Assembly (NCBI GenBank): GCA_018303505.1
Contig: JAGVYA010000016.1
Span: 1-46,803 of the forward strand
Source of the DNA: Candidatus Woesearchaeota archaeon
GTDB taxonomy: Archaea > Nanobdellota > Nanobdellia > Woesearchaeales > GW2011-AR4
Direction of reading: 5' to 3'
DNA: 46,803 bases
This document shows, one piece after another, positions 7,409-14,720 of the stretch (positions are counted from its first letter, which is position 1; the number at the start of each line of letters is the position of its first letter). Position numbers and translations under genes: made by a program. The notes under the pieces were generated by a model. It had not been told where the DNA came from. It saw only the letters and a list, made by a program, of their open reading frames with translations, and ran no database searches.

Positions 7409-8425
7409 ATGGCAAAAAAAGATTACTTTGCAGAACCGTCTGCAGCCTACATCGTAAGACACAAAGAACCAACCTATGCTGCAAAGAAAGACGAGTTAGC
7501 TAATAGGATCTTGAGCCTCCAAGATAATCAATATTTGGTTATACCAATCCATTCTGTACCATTAATACCTAGGCAGTACCCTAACCCTAAAAAATTTCTG
7601 AAGCATGGTTCTTTTGTGCAAGTAAAAACTCCAAGATCTATTGACGAGGCTGTAGAAAGCCATATACTCCCATGGATATTAAGAAGAGAGGCATTTGATG
7701 CAGTTGCCTCAATGTACCATTCTGGCTACAGTTTCAGACCAATTCAAGGTTATAGAAAGGACCAAAGAGAGAGGAGGGTAAGATTGGTAGAGCTTTGTGA
7801 GGCTTTGCGCATCTTGTCTTACGGAACCCAGACCAGTAATGATATTATAATTGAAAAGGTATACCTTGATTCGAAACGTGCTTCGAAAGATGGTGCAACA
7901 GTATCTGTTAGTGTTCCTTCAAGAAGTTATAAACAACCCAGGTATAGGTTCAGAATGAACTCTGTGGTTATTGATTCCAATGATCCGCATAGTTATGTAG
8001 TTGCGAATGGATTTCTGACCGATATACATTTTCTTGCAAAAAGTTTGGCATTTAGGTTTAATTACTATGATGATAAAGAAGATTCATATGTAGTGAATAT
8101 TTTTGCTCCAGAAATAGCTGCTTATTATAGGCTTATGATGGATGAGCTTCACCGGCAACACAAGCCAAACAAATCAGTTGCTGAAATGAGTCCATTCGGC
8201 ATACCAACTAACCTCACAGTAGATTATTATAAGCGTATCTTATCTAGAGTTTTAGTTGTGGATCCTAAATTAAAGGGTAAGTCAGGGCTGAGAAAACCCA
8301 ATAAGGCAGAGCAAGAGGTGCTTCTGTGGGCATTAATAAAGGAAAAGAAATACGAGCAAACATTTTTCAGAAAGATTAGCAGGGATGGATCAATAAAAGA
8401 TTTGGATTGGAAACTTTCAGCCTGA
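7409..8425 (+). CDS. Hypothetical protein
   Basis: This 338-residue protein starts MAKKDYFAEPSAAYIVRH. It is soluble and basic, with many Arg/Tyr-rich stretches (GYRKDQRERRVRLVELCEAL, VPSRSYKQPRYRFRM) and no recognised catalytic motif. A ribosome-binding GAGGT precedes the ATG by a few bases. The 3' end is followed 66 nt later by a truncated glycosylase copy. Confidence 0.6.
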   Translation: MAKKDYFAEPSAAYIVRHKEPTYAAKKDELANRILSLQDNQYLVIPIHSVPLIPRQYPNPKKFLKHGSFVQVKTPRSIDEAVESHILPWILRREAFDAVASMYHSGYSFRPIQGYRKDQRERRVRLVELCEALRILSYGTQTSNDIIIEKVYLDSKRASKDGATVSVSVPSRSYKQPRYRFRMNSVVIDSNDPHSYVVANGFLTDIHFLAKSLAFRFNYYDDKEDSYVVNIFAPEIAAYYRLMMDELHRQHKPNKSVAEMSPFGIPTNLTVDYYKRILSRVLVVDPKLKGKSGLRKPNKAEQEVLLWALIKEKKYEQTFFRKISRDGSIKDLDWKLSA

Positions 8426-8490
8426 GGCAAAAAGTTTATTATTTATTAAGAATAGGATTTATATATGATATCTTCTTAAACTTTATACTT

Positions 8491-8793
8491 ATGAACAAAA
8501 TATTAGATGTGTACCACGGATTATACGCTAAATTCGGCCCGCAAAACTGGTGGCCTGTAACCAAAGAAGGAGAGATAGCACCAAAATACCATAAAAACAT
8601 TAATCTGACTGAAAAACAGCAATTGGAAGTATGCTTTGGAGCTATTCTGACACAAAATACAAACTGGAAGAATGTGGAAAAGGCAATTTTTGAGTTAAAC
8701 AAAATAAGTTTTATAAAAAACTATCCTCAGTATCTTGTTGGTCTTAAAATAATATTTTGTTCAACAGTCGGAGTTATGGAATCTGCTCTATAA
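8491..8793 (+). pseudogene. Truncated copy of the COG2231 glycosylase
   Basis: From ATG 8491 the first 75 or so residues (KFGPQNWWPVTKEGEIAPKY, then CFGAILTQNTNWKNVEKAI) match the N-terminus of the full gene at 9837. After about 8705 homology stops and the frame runs into the 3' end of the convergent 8727 gene. About 65 consecutive bases around 8627-8692 are identical to 9966-10031, while flanking codons differ, suggesting gene conversion. It has lost the helix-hairpin-helix and iron-sulfur parts. Confidence 0.85.
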
Positions 8794-9776
8794 CGTTTTA
8801 ATCTTTCTAAGACACCTTTAAGTCGAACATAAACATTTTCTTCTCTCCTTACTGGTTTGTAAGATGCCACAAATTCTTCATTAACTAATCCTTTATTTCG
8901 TAGTGTTTCTGCAAGTCCATCATCACTCATCATCATAACTACTTTAATGAAGTCTCCTATTTTAGAATTTATTGCTATTCTCTCTGGAGCTGGATGTATA
9001 AAAGCATCCAATATACCTCCATAGCTGGGAACAGTTCTAGGTTCTAATTGATGTATAAAATCTGCACTTTCAAATGGATACGAAAGCGTAACTACTTCTT
9101 TTAAGTCTTTTTTGCTTTGAACACCAATAGTTTTTAAAGAGTCTTCTAATAAGGACGCTTTAAATAATTTTGCCCTTTTATCACCTTCTCCTGAAAGATT
9201 CACTGCTTCAACATATATTCTTCCATTGTAATCTGTAAGCGCTGAATAATCCCTATCAAAAACTATCGAAACAGTTTGCGGAATTTTTGCTAATAGTTCA
9301 GCAGGCTTAACAATCTTTAAACTTTGGCTAACTCCTTCACGGCCTTCAAGTAAAGTTTTTAAATCTGATTTTAGTTTACCTAAAAGATCGCTAATTGACA
9401 CATAAGGTTCGCCATCAATTGTTATAACATCTCTTCTTAAAATTCTTTTTTCGCGTTGTTCTAAAAGAAAACTAAGATAATTACCAAATTCATCATTAAC
9501 TTGACTATACGCTGGTCTCTTTGTTGTTAGCTCTGTTTGAATGGCAAATTCTAACTCTTGTTCAATTGGTAATGGAGTTGTAACCTCTCCTTTTGGTCTA
9601 TGGTCATCATCGTAACCACTAAAAGCAAAAGCACCTTCCTCAAATCTAGTTTTAATTCTTTTGGTCAACTCCTTTCTATCCACTTGCCAAAGTAAGTACC
9701 TCCAGAAATTATTTTCTGTAATCCCTACAAACTCTTTTGGTAGATGAATATTCAGTTCAGTGATTATTTTTACCAT
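8727..9776 (-). CDS. Hypothetical protein
   Basis: This 349-residue soluble protein has no signal, membrane helix or recognised catalytic motif. Notable segments are EGAFAFSGYDDDHRPKGEVTTPLPIEQELEFAI, TVSIVFDRDYSALTDYNGRIYVEAV, and a Met-Met-Met strand VVMMMSDDGLAETL. It lies between the truncated and full glycosylase copies on the opposite strand. That placement suggests it arrived together with the duplication or by insertion into the first copy. Confidence 0.6.
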   Translation of the reverse strand: MVKIITELNIHLPKEFVGITENNFWRYLLWQVDRKELTKRIKTRFEEGAFAFSGYDDDHRPKGEVTTPLPIEQELEFAIQTELTTKRPAYSQVNDEFGNYLSFLLEQREKRILRRDVITIDGEPYVSISDLLGKLKSDLKTLLEGREGVSQSLKIVKPAELLAKIPQTVSIVFDRDYSALTDYNGRIYVEAVNLSGEGDKRAKLFKASLLEDSLKTIGVQSKKDLKEVVTLSYPFESADFIHQLEPRTVPSYGGILDAFIHPAPERIAINSKIGDFIKVVMMMSDDGLAETLRNKGLVNEEFVASYKPVRREENVYVRLKGVLERLKRYRADSITPTVEQNIILRPTRY

Positions 9777-9836
9777 TTTTGATTATACCTTGGTAATACA
9801 GTCAAGTTTAAATAACTTTTCGATAAACCAGACATT

Positions 9837-10559
9837 ATGAAAGATTTAATGGGTATCTACAATTCACTTTTTTCCAAATTCGGCCCTCAACTTTGGTGGC
9901 CTGTTACAGAATCAGGAAAATTTCATCCAGAATACACTGGCGGACCAAAGAATGAAGAGCAAAAATTGGAAGTATGCTTTGGAGCTATTCTGACACAAAA
10001 TACAAACTGGAAGAATGTGGAAAAGGCAATTATTGAATTGAACAAAAACAATTTGATTGATGTTAAAAAAATATTAAGAATTGAAAATAAAAAATTAGCC
10101 AAAATAATAAAATCATCCGGCTACCACAACCAGAAAGCAAAAAAATTAAAGAATTTCTGTAATTTTTTATTGAATAATTATAATGGAAAGTTAAATTTAT
10201 TGTTCAATAACAATATTAATGAGTTAAGGAAACAACTATTATCCATTAATGGTATAGGCCCTGAAACAGCCGATTCAATAATCTTGTATGCTGCAAAAAA
10301 ACCGATATTTGTCATTGACGCGTACACAAAAAGAATTTTAAACAGAATTGGTTATAAAGAGAAAAGCTATGATGAGCTGCAAAAATTATTTATGCAAAAT
10401 CTTCCAAATAACGAAAGGTTATTTAATGAGTGCCATGCATTGCTCGTAGAGCTGGGCAAGAGCATATGCAAAAAAGAGCCATTGTGCAAAAAATGCCCTG
10501 TAAAGAATAATTGCGATTATGTCAAAAACCACCAGTCAAAGACTGATGGCATGCTGTAA
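9837..10559 (+). CDS. Endonuclease III-related DNA glycosylase (COG2231 type)
   Basis: This 240-residue HhH-GPD protein contains CFGAILTQNTNWKNVEKAI, the hairpin SINGIGPETADSI, the catalytic Asp in FVIDAYTKRI, and an iron-sulfur Cys set CKKEPLCKKCPVKNNC. The Lys used by bifunctional endonuclease III in the hairpin (GRKTA) is replaced by Pro-Glu, so it should be a glycosylase without lyase activity. It removes damaged bases in the family; the exact lesion is unknown. The last residues after the cluster (KNHQSKTDGML) are encoded by the 5' arm of a palindromic element, so the natural C-terminus may have been replaced. Confidence 0.88.
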   Translation: MKDLMGIYNSLFSKFGPQLWWPVTESGKFHPEYTGGPKNEEQKLEVCFGAILTQNTNWKNVEKAIIELNKNNLIDVKKILRIENKKLAKIIKSSGYHNQKAKKLKNFCNFLLNNYNGKLNLLFNNNINELRKQLLSINGIGPETADSIILYAAKKPIFVIDAYTKRILNRIGYKEKSYDELQKLFMQNLPNNERLFNECHALLVELGKSICKKEPLCKKCPVKNNCDYVKNHQSKTDGML

Positions 10560-10729
10560 GCATGATGCATTTTTGCATAACGTGGTTTTTGAGCAGTGAG
10601 TTGCACGCGAGAATGCGTGCTCGCATTCATCTACATGCGAAAGCTCGCTTTCGCTCGCTCATCTCACGGAATTCCACGATAATATTGGTGGTTTGCAAAA
10701 CCACCTATCATAGATAAGGTTGAATTCCG
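10523..10729. repeat. Palindromic element family A, large copy at the glycosylase 3' end
   Basis: Hairpin one is CAAAAACCAC (10523-10532) with GTGGTTTTTG (10582-10591), and its 5' arm lies inside the glycosylase frame. A GC-rich core of about 75 bp follows (GAGCAGTGAGTTGCACGCG through TTTCGCTCGCTCATCTCA), itself rich in GCGAG/CTCGC pairs. Hairpin two is CGGAATTC (10667-10674) with GAATTCCG (10722-10729), and it contains a nested GGTGGTTT/AAACCACC. The core is nearly identical to 12766-12840. Confidence 0.75.
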
Positions 10730-10756
10730 ATGTTTAAAAAATATCGCTAATTGAAG

Positions 10757-10924
10757 ATGGCATTATCAATATCCTCGATAATAATTGGAGCAGTAATAAT
10801 TTATCTTGTTTCAATGATAATTATCCATAAATTTTTTGAGAAAATTTTTAAGATGCTGTTTTTCATAATATCTGCTCTGCTTGTGCTGGCAGCAATTTAT
10901 TTTATTTTTTTAAAGGGCGCTTAA
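10757..10924 (+). CDS. Small two-helix membrane protein
   Basis: This 55-residue frame is absent from the track. It has two hydrophobic segments (ISSIIIGAVIIYLVSMIII and MLFFIISALLVLAAIYFIFL) joined by the charged turn HKFFEKIFK. It precedes the 10976 gene by 51 nt on the same strand. No function is recognised. Confidence 0.55.
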   Translation: MALSISSIIIGAVIIYLVSMIIIHKFFEKIFKMLFFIISALLVLAAIYFIFLKGA

Positions 10925-10975
10925 TCCAAAAATTTATATATTAATTCAAATAAGTTTTATTAAAGAGGTGTATAG

Positions 10976-11374
10976 ATGGGTTTCTTCAGCAAGCTGGCAT
11001 TCTGGAAGAAAAAGGACGATTTAGACAACCTAGGAAAAGACTTAGGACTTGATAAGGAATTAGGGCTGGATTTAGGTGCTGGACCTTCTCCAGACTTGGG
11101 CATGGGCATTGAGCCAGCTCAACAGCAGCCATATCAAAAATATCCTTCATTTCAGCAATCTGGCTTTCAGCCACAGCCTTCTTTCCAGTCTCAAGCTTTT
11201 CAGCAACCTTCTTATCAAAGCGACAGCTATATCGCTTCAAAAAATCTTGAGGTTATATCAAGCAAGCTTGATGCTTTAAGAGCTTCCCTGGAAAGCATCA
11301 ACCAAAGGCTTGCAAATATAGAGGCTATTGCAAGAGGCGAGCAGGAAGACACAAGAAGAAAGCGCTATTATTGA
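10976..11374 (+). CDS. Gln/Pro-rich protein with C-terminal coiled coil
   Basis: This 132-residue protein has a strong GAGGTG ribosome-binding site. It has a short amphipathic N-terminus (MGFFSKLAFWKKK), an acidic Leu-Gly stretch, a low-complexity Gln/Pro/Ser/Tyr middle from about residue 45 to 85, and a heptad-like coiled coil (LEVISSKLDALRASLESINQRLANIEAI) before a basic end. It may be a membrane-peripheral scaffold, but this rests on composition only. Confidence 0.65.
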   Translation: MGFFSKLAFWKKKDDLDNLGKDLGLDKELGLDLGAGPSPDLGMGIEPAQQQPYQKYPSFQQSGFQPQPSFQSQAFQQPSYQSDSYIASKNLEVISSKLDALRASLESINQRLANIEAIARGEQEDTRRKRYY

Positions 11375-11380
11375 AAATGT

Positions 11381-11489
11381 CAGAAATTTTTATTAACATT
11401 TTTAATTGTAAAAATTTCTGAACACTCTCAAAAATCTGACAGTTGTGAGCGAGTTCGCAACGAGCTCACTCGCATTTCACCGATTTTTG
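11381..11489. repeat. Palindromic element family A, tandem hairpins
   Basis: CAGAAATTTTTA pairs with TAAAAATTTCTG (to 11420), then the spacer AACACTCT, then CAAAAATC (11429-11436) paired with GATTTTTG (11482-11489). The second loop holds the core GTGAGCGAGTTCGCAACGAG. The same second-hairpin arms and core start (AAAAATC...GACAGTTGTGAGCGAGTTCG) recur inside the gene at 17028. Confidence 0.75.
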
Positions 11490-11526
11490 CAAAGATTTTT
11501 ATATGATGATTTCTAATTTATTTTAA

Positions 11527-11970
11527 ATGAACAAAAAAAATATTTTTATTTTTTCCATTGCATTATTTATTATATCAGTAGACCAATTAACAAAATTCTT
11601 CATTAAAATCAATTTTCAGTTAAACCAGCCAGTCCCAATAATAAGCAATATTTTGCATTTAACATACATAACCAACACAGGCTCTGCTTTTGGATTGTTT
11701 AAAGGGCTCAGTATTTTTTTTATTTTATTTTCAATTGTTGTAATTATAATAGTTTTTTATTATCTAAAAAGGATTAAAAATAATGAAAAAACACTGCAGT
11801 TTTCTGTTGGCTTGCTATTAGGAGGCACAGTTGGAAACCTGATTGACAGGCTATTTTATGGCGCTGTTGTTGACTTCATTGACTTCAGAATATGGCCTGT
11901 GTTTAACATAGCAGACAGCGCAGTTACAATAAGCGTTGTATTTCTGATAATTTTGCTTTGGAAGAAATAA
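11527..11970 (+). CDS. lspA: Lipoprotein signal peptidase II
   Basis: This 147-residue protein has four hydrophobic segments and every LspA signature: VDQLTKF near the N-terminus, TYITNTGSAFGLF, GGTVGNLIDRLFYGAVVDFIDF with the first catalytic Asp region, and PVFNIADSAVTI with the second. LspA is an aspartyl protease that cleaves prolipoprotein signal peptides before the lipid-modified Cys. It is a bacterial-type enzyme rarely expected in archaea. A lipobox protein at 992 is a possible substrate. It is convergent with the 11971 gene. Confidence 0.94.
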   Translation: MNKKNIFIFSIALFIISVDQLTKFFIKINFQLNQPVPIISNILHLTYITNTGSAFGLFKGLSIFFILFSIVVIIIVFYYLKRIKNNEKTLQFSVGLLLGGTVGNLIDRLFYGAVVDFIDFRIWPVFNIADSAVTISVVFLIILLWKK

Positions 11971-12675
11971 TTAATTTATGCATTCATGGGCTTTGAAGCC
12001 TGCTGCCTGTGCCCTTCTTATGGAGTTGAAGAATACTTTGTTTTTTCTCTTCATTAAGCGAGCCCAGCCGCATTTAACAGTGTGGAATTTTTTTGTTTCC
12101 GCGCTGGCAACAAATTTTGGCATGCTTGTTTTTTTAGATTTAATTTTTATTTCAGCTTTTTTTATTTCAGTTTTCTCAGAAGCTTTTTCATCTTCCGATT
12201 CTTTCTTGATTTCTTCCTTGATTTCCTGATTCAGCTCCTGCTTTGGCTCTTCAGGCTCCATCTTGTCAATATAAGGATAATAGTTTTTTGCTTTTTTGTG
12301 CTCATCTTCTGTCTCGCTTTCATAGGATTTAGCAGTTCTAAGGTTTAGCAAAATAACCAATAACCCAATAACAGAAAAAAATATTGTTGTGATGTGGGCA
12401 GTTTCAAATGCTCCTGCAAGAAGGATTATAAAAAACGTATCCAAAAGCAATAGAATCAATGCTGCCCCAAGTATTGTCCATCCCAATTTTTCATTGTGGT
12501 AAATAACAAACATGGCAAAAGCAAGAAGAAAAATAAAAACAAGCAGAATCATCAGCTCAAATACAAACGCAAACCTGTACAGATCAAAAACAATAAGAAT
12601 AAAGCCTATTATTACAAAAAGCAGTATAAAGTTCATTGCAAAAAAGCTTATGCCTAGTTTTTCCATAGTGGACAA
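11971..12675 (-). CDS. Multi-pass membrane protein with C-terminal metal-binding-like module
   Basis: This 234-residue protein has four or so N-terminal membrane helices within residues 1-115. A long charged Glu/Lys linker follows (EPKQELNQEIKEEIKKESEDEK). The C-terminal 45 residues are KFVASAETKKFHTVKCGWARLMKRKNKVFFNSIRRAQAAGFKAHECI, whose FHxxxC...C pattern resembles Ada-type zinc-binding modules also found at ends of nucleases. Function is unknown. A TATA-like AAATATTTAAG lies just upstream, beside the hairpin array. Confidence 0.65.
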   Translation of the reverse strand: MSTMEKLGISFFAMNFILLFVIIGFILIVFDLYRFAFVFELMILLVFIFLLAFAMFVIYHNEKLGWTILGAALILLLLDTFFIILLAGAFETAHITTIFFSVIGLLVILLNLRTAKSYESETEDEHKKAKNYYPYIDKMEPEEPKQELNQEIKEEIKKESEDEKASEKTEIKKAEIKIKSKKTSMPKFVASAETKKFHTVKCGWARLMKRKNKVFFNSIRRAQAAGFKAHECIN

Positions 12676-12706
12676 AGTTTTTACTTAAATATTTAAAGAT
12701 TTCTGT

Positions 12707-13145
12707 CAAAAACCACTAAAGAGGGGTATCATTAACTTAAAACAAAAATTATTAAGTGGTTTTTGAGCAGTGAGTTGCACGCGAGAATGCGTGCTCGCAT
12801 TCATCTACATGCGAGAGTTCGCTTTCGCTCGCTCATCTCAACGAAAATCGCAACTATTGTTAATGTATTTTTGCAATTTTCGACACAAAGAAAACCTTAT
12901 GGTTTTCGAGTGTTAGAAAATTTTATAAATTTTCGACATATTAGGTAGTGGTGATATTGTCACCCACAAAAATAAATAGGTTTAGTTGTGGGTGACATGT
13001 CGGAAATCGCAAATATTAATTTAATTTGTTGCGATTTCCGAACACGCTCAAAAATCAACACAATTTATGATTAATATTGTTGATTTTTGACGAGATAGCC
13101 GCCAACAAACAATCTATGATGCCTAATTACTTTGTTGGTCGGCTA
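12707..13145. repeat. Array of about nine successive hairpins (family A cluster)
   Basis: In order: CAAAAACCACT/AGTGGTTTTTG; the GC-rich GAGCAGTGAG...CTCATCTCA core; CGAAAATcGCAA/TTGCaATTTTCG; GAAAACC/GGTTTTC; GAAAATTT/AAATTTTC; TGTCACCCAC/GTGGGTGACA; TCGGAAATCGCAA/TTGCGATTTCCGA; TCAAAAATCAACA/TGTTGATTTTTGA; TAGCCGCCAACAAA/TTTGTTGGTCGGCTA. Almost all of the 475-bp gap between the 11971 gene and aIF1A is stem or loop. Arms are unrelated to each other yet internally complementary. The ORF at 12763 is not a gene. Confidence 0.85.
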
Positions 13146-13150
13146 TAAAA

Positions 13151-13495
13151 TTAGAACTCCTCAAAATCTGCAAGTTGCTTCAGCTGTCCTTTTTTCTTAA
13201 GAAAAAATATTTGAGTTGGGGTGTATTTGTATATAACGTCCCCTTTTTCATCGCCGCCGTACTCCCAGGGCTCAACAATTACAATGTCGCCTTCCCTAAC
13301 CCATAATTTTCTTGTCAATCTGCCTGGAATTCTGCAAACTCGTGTTTTGCTGTCCAAGCACCTTACTCTCATTCTTGAGCCCCCTAACCTTTGCTCGATA
13401 ATTCCAAAGGTTTCCTTGCCTCTTGGAAGATGAATCCTAGAAATCTCCTGCTGGATTTTGTCCTGCCTTTGCTGCTCTTCCTTCTTCTTGCTCAT
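13151..13495 (-). CDS. eif1a: Translation initiation factor aIF1A
   Basis: This 114-residue protein has an S1/OB-fold core: [64 protein letters not shown], the archaeal IF1A signature. It stimulates initiator tRNA and mRNA binding to the small subunit. A Lys/Gln-rich N-terminus and short acidic C-terminus complete the usual length. It is divergent from the RDD gene. Confidence 0.96.
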   Translation of the reverse strand: MSKKKEEQQRQDKIQQEISRIHLPRGKETFGIIEQRLGGSRMRVRCLDSKTRVCRIPGRLTRKLWVREGDIVIVEPWEYGGDEKGDVIYKYTPTQIFFLKKKGQLKQLADFEEF

Positions 13496-13578
13496 TGATA
13501 AAACTGAACGATGTTTTGTTTATATATCTTTCTGTCAAAACCCAAATTTATATAAACATCACTAATTTTCCAAAACCA

Positions 13579-14121
13579 ATGAGACATCTTAACTTGCCAA
13601 AAGAAAGAACATTCATAGGCCCTGCTTTGCTGTGGAAAAGGATTGCTGCTTTCTTTATAGACATGATTATAATAAACTTAGTTGTTTTATTTCCATTCAG
13701 AAGCCTGTTCCAAAACATCATTCCAAAAGATTATTCTTTTTCAGAAGCATACAAGCTTTTAAGCAGCAGCACGGATTACACAGGATTCATAACATCAGTC
13801 TCCTTTGTAATATCTGTTTTGATAGTTTTGTATTTTTTAATGCTGGAAATAAAAATGAGCCAGACAATAGGAAAAATGCTTATGAAGGTTTATGTTGTAG
13901 ATGCTCGCGTTCATCTCGCGAGCTCGCGTTCAACTAGCTACAATAATACTTTGAAGGCATGGCAGCTGCTTGCAAGAAATCTTGTGTTTATTCCCATATT
14001 CCCGTTTGTTTTATTGTGGATTTTAGACCCATTGTTCATGTTTTTCACAAAGACAAATCAAAGATTAACTGAGATATTGAGCAAAACAAAAGTTGTTGAA
14101 AAGTATAGTTTAGAGCAATAA
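13579..14121 (+). CDS. RDD-family membrane protein with an in-frame palindromic insert
   Basis: The ATG at 13579 (MRHLNLPKERTFIGPALLWKR) is preferred to the TTG at 13495, giving 180 residues. It shows RDD landmarks: WKRIAAFFIDMIIINL in helix one, SQTIGKMLMKVYVVD after helix two, and WQLLARNLVFIPIFP at helix three. RDD proteins are small integral membrane proteins, some linked to ion transport. Between VYVVDA and NNTLKAWQ, about 12 residues (RVHLASSRSTSY) come from a GC-rich palindrome in the family A style. Confidence 0.75.
   Translation: MRHLNLPKERTFIGPALLWKRIAAFFIDMIIINLVVLFPFRSLFQNIIPKDYSFSEAYKLLSSSTDYTGFITSVSFVISVLIVLYFLMLEIKMSQTIGKMLMKVYVVDARVHLASSRSTSYNNTLKAWQLLARNLVFIPIFPFVLLWILDPLFMFFTKTNQRLTEILSKTKVVEKYSLEQ
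13903..13941. repeat. Short palindromic insertion inside the RDD gene
   Basis: GCTCGCG (13903-13909) pairs with CGCGAGC (13917-13923) and is followed by TCGCGTTCAACTAGCT. The GC-rich composition contrasts with the AT-rich gene around it, and its length preserves the reading frame. Confidence 0.65.
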
Positions 14122-14227
14122 GTAAAGTTAAAATACATACAATAACGTACTAAAATTATTCAATTGGTGGGGAATAACGGATTACTTTTAACAATAAATA
14201 CAAAAAATAACATCAAAAAAACAGTTC

Positions 14228-14455
14228 AATAAAAACCAACAACGACCTCTTAATGTAAATGTTAAAAGAGGTAACCCGTTTGTAATGGTTTTTGTTTTTT
14301 AAAAAATTTTAATGGCAGGAATTAATATTGCGTCATGTGGGAAAACAAAATTAGAACAAATTAAATTGATGTTTACATTAAATTAAAACAGCACATCAAA
14401 AAATGCAAAAGCATTTTTGGGAACTTAAAAATTAAAAATTTTTAAGTAAAACCAA
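14228..14455. repeat. Hairpin-rich non-coding region
   Basis: The 400-base gap between the RDD and 14522 genes holds AAAAACC...GGTTTTT around a nested CCTCTT/AAGAGG. It includes AACCAACAACGAC, which is the inverse of the outer arm of element B copy 1. Further on, AAAAATGC/GCATTTTT, a GGAACT spacer and CTTAAAAATT/AATTTTTAAG repeat the tandem-hairpin design. No gene is seen here. Confidence 0.55.
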
Positions 14456-14521
14456 ATATTGAAAAAGATAATTAGAAGTTAAATAACAAACTTAATAAAC
14501 AATTTAATTTTGGTGATGCAA

Positions 14522-14719
14522 ATGACAGAAGAGCAAAAGGTGTTTTTATTAAGGGTGGATGTGATGACAAATAATATACAGACATCGATGAAAACCCAGA
14601 ATGTAACGCCGCAAGAAGCAATTGGCTTTTTGGAGATGGCAAAAGACCAGATACTTGACAACTTAAAGCAGGGAAGAAAGGACATATTCCAGGCTTTTAA
14701 GAAAGAAGGTGAGCAGTAA
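14522..14719 (+). CDS. Small helical hypothetical protein
   Basis: The start at ATG 14522 is favoured because GGTGAT lies 5 nt upstream; that gives 65 residues beginning MTEEQKVFLLRVDVM. It is predicted all-helical (TPQEAIGFLEMAKDQILDNLKQGRKDIFQAFKKE) with no known family. It overlaps the GTG start option of SppA and ends 2 nt before the SppA ATG, so the pair are probably co-translated. Confidence 0.6.
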   Translation: MTEEQKVFLLRVDVMTNNIQTSMKTQNVTPQEAIGFLEMAKDQILDNLKQGRKDIFQAFKKEGEQ

Positions 14720-14720
14720 G

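Noticed and set aside
12763-12948. 61-residue plus-strand ORF (MSSELHARMRAR...)
   Set aside because: It is the translated GC-rich element core and neighbouring hairpins.
12707-13145. CRISPR array
   Set aside because: There are no identical direct repeats at regular spacing and no cas genes; the units are palindromes with different sequences.
12707-13145. Integron attC-like array
   Set aside because: The hairpins are dense and lack cassettes, no integrase is in the window, and attC core sites (GTT/AAC boxes at fixed ends) are not consistent.
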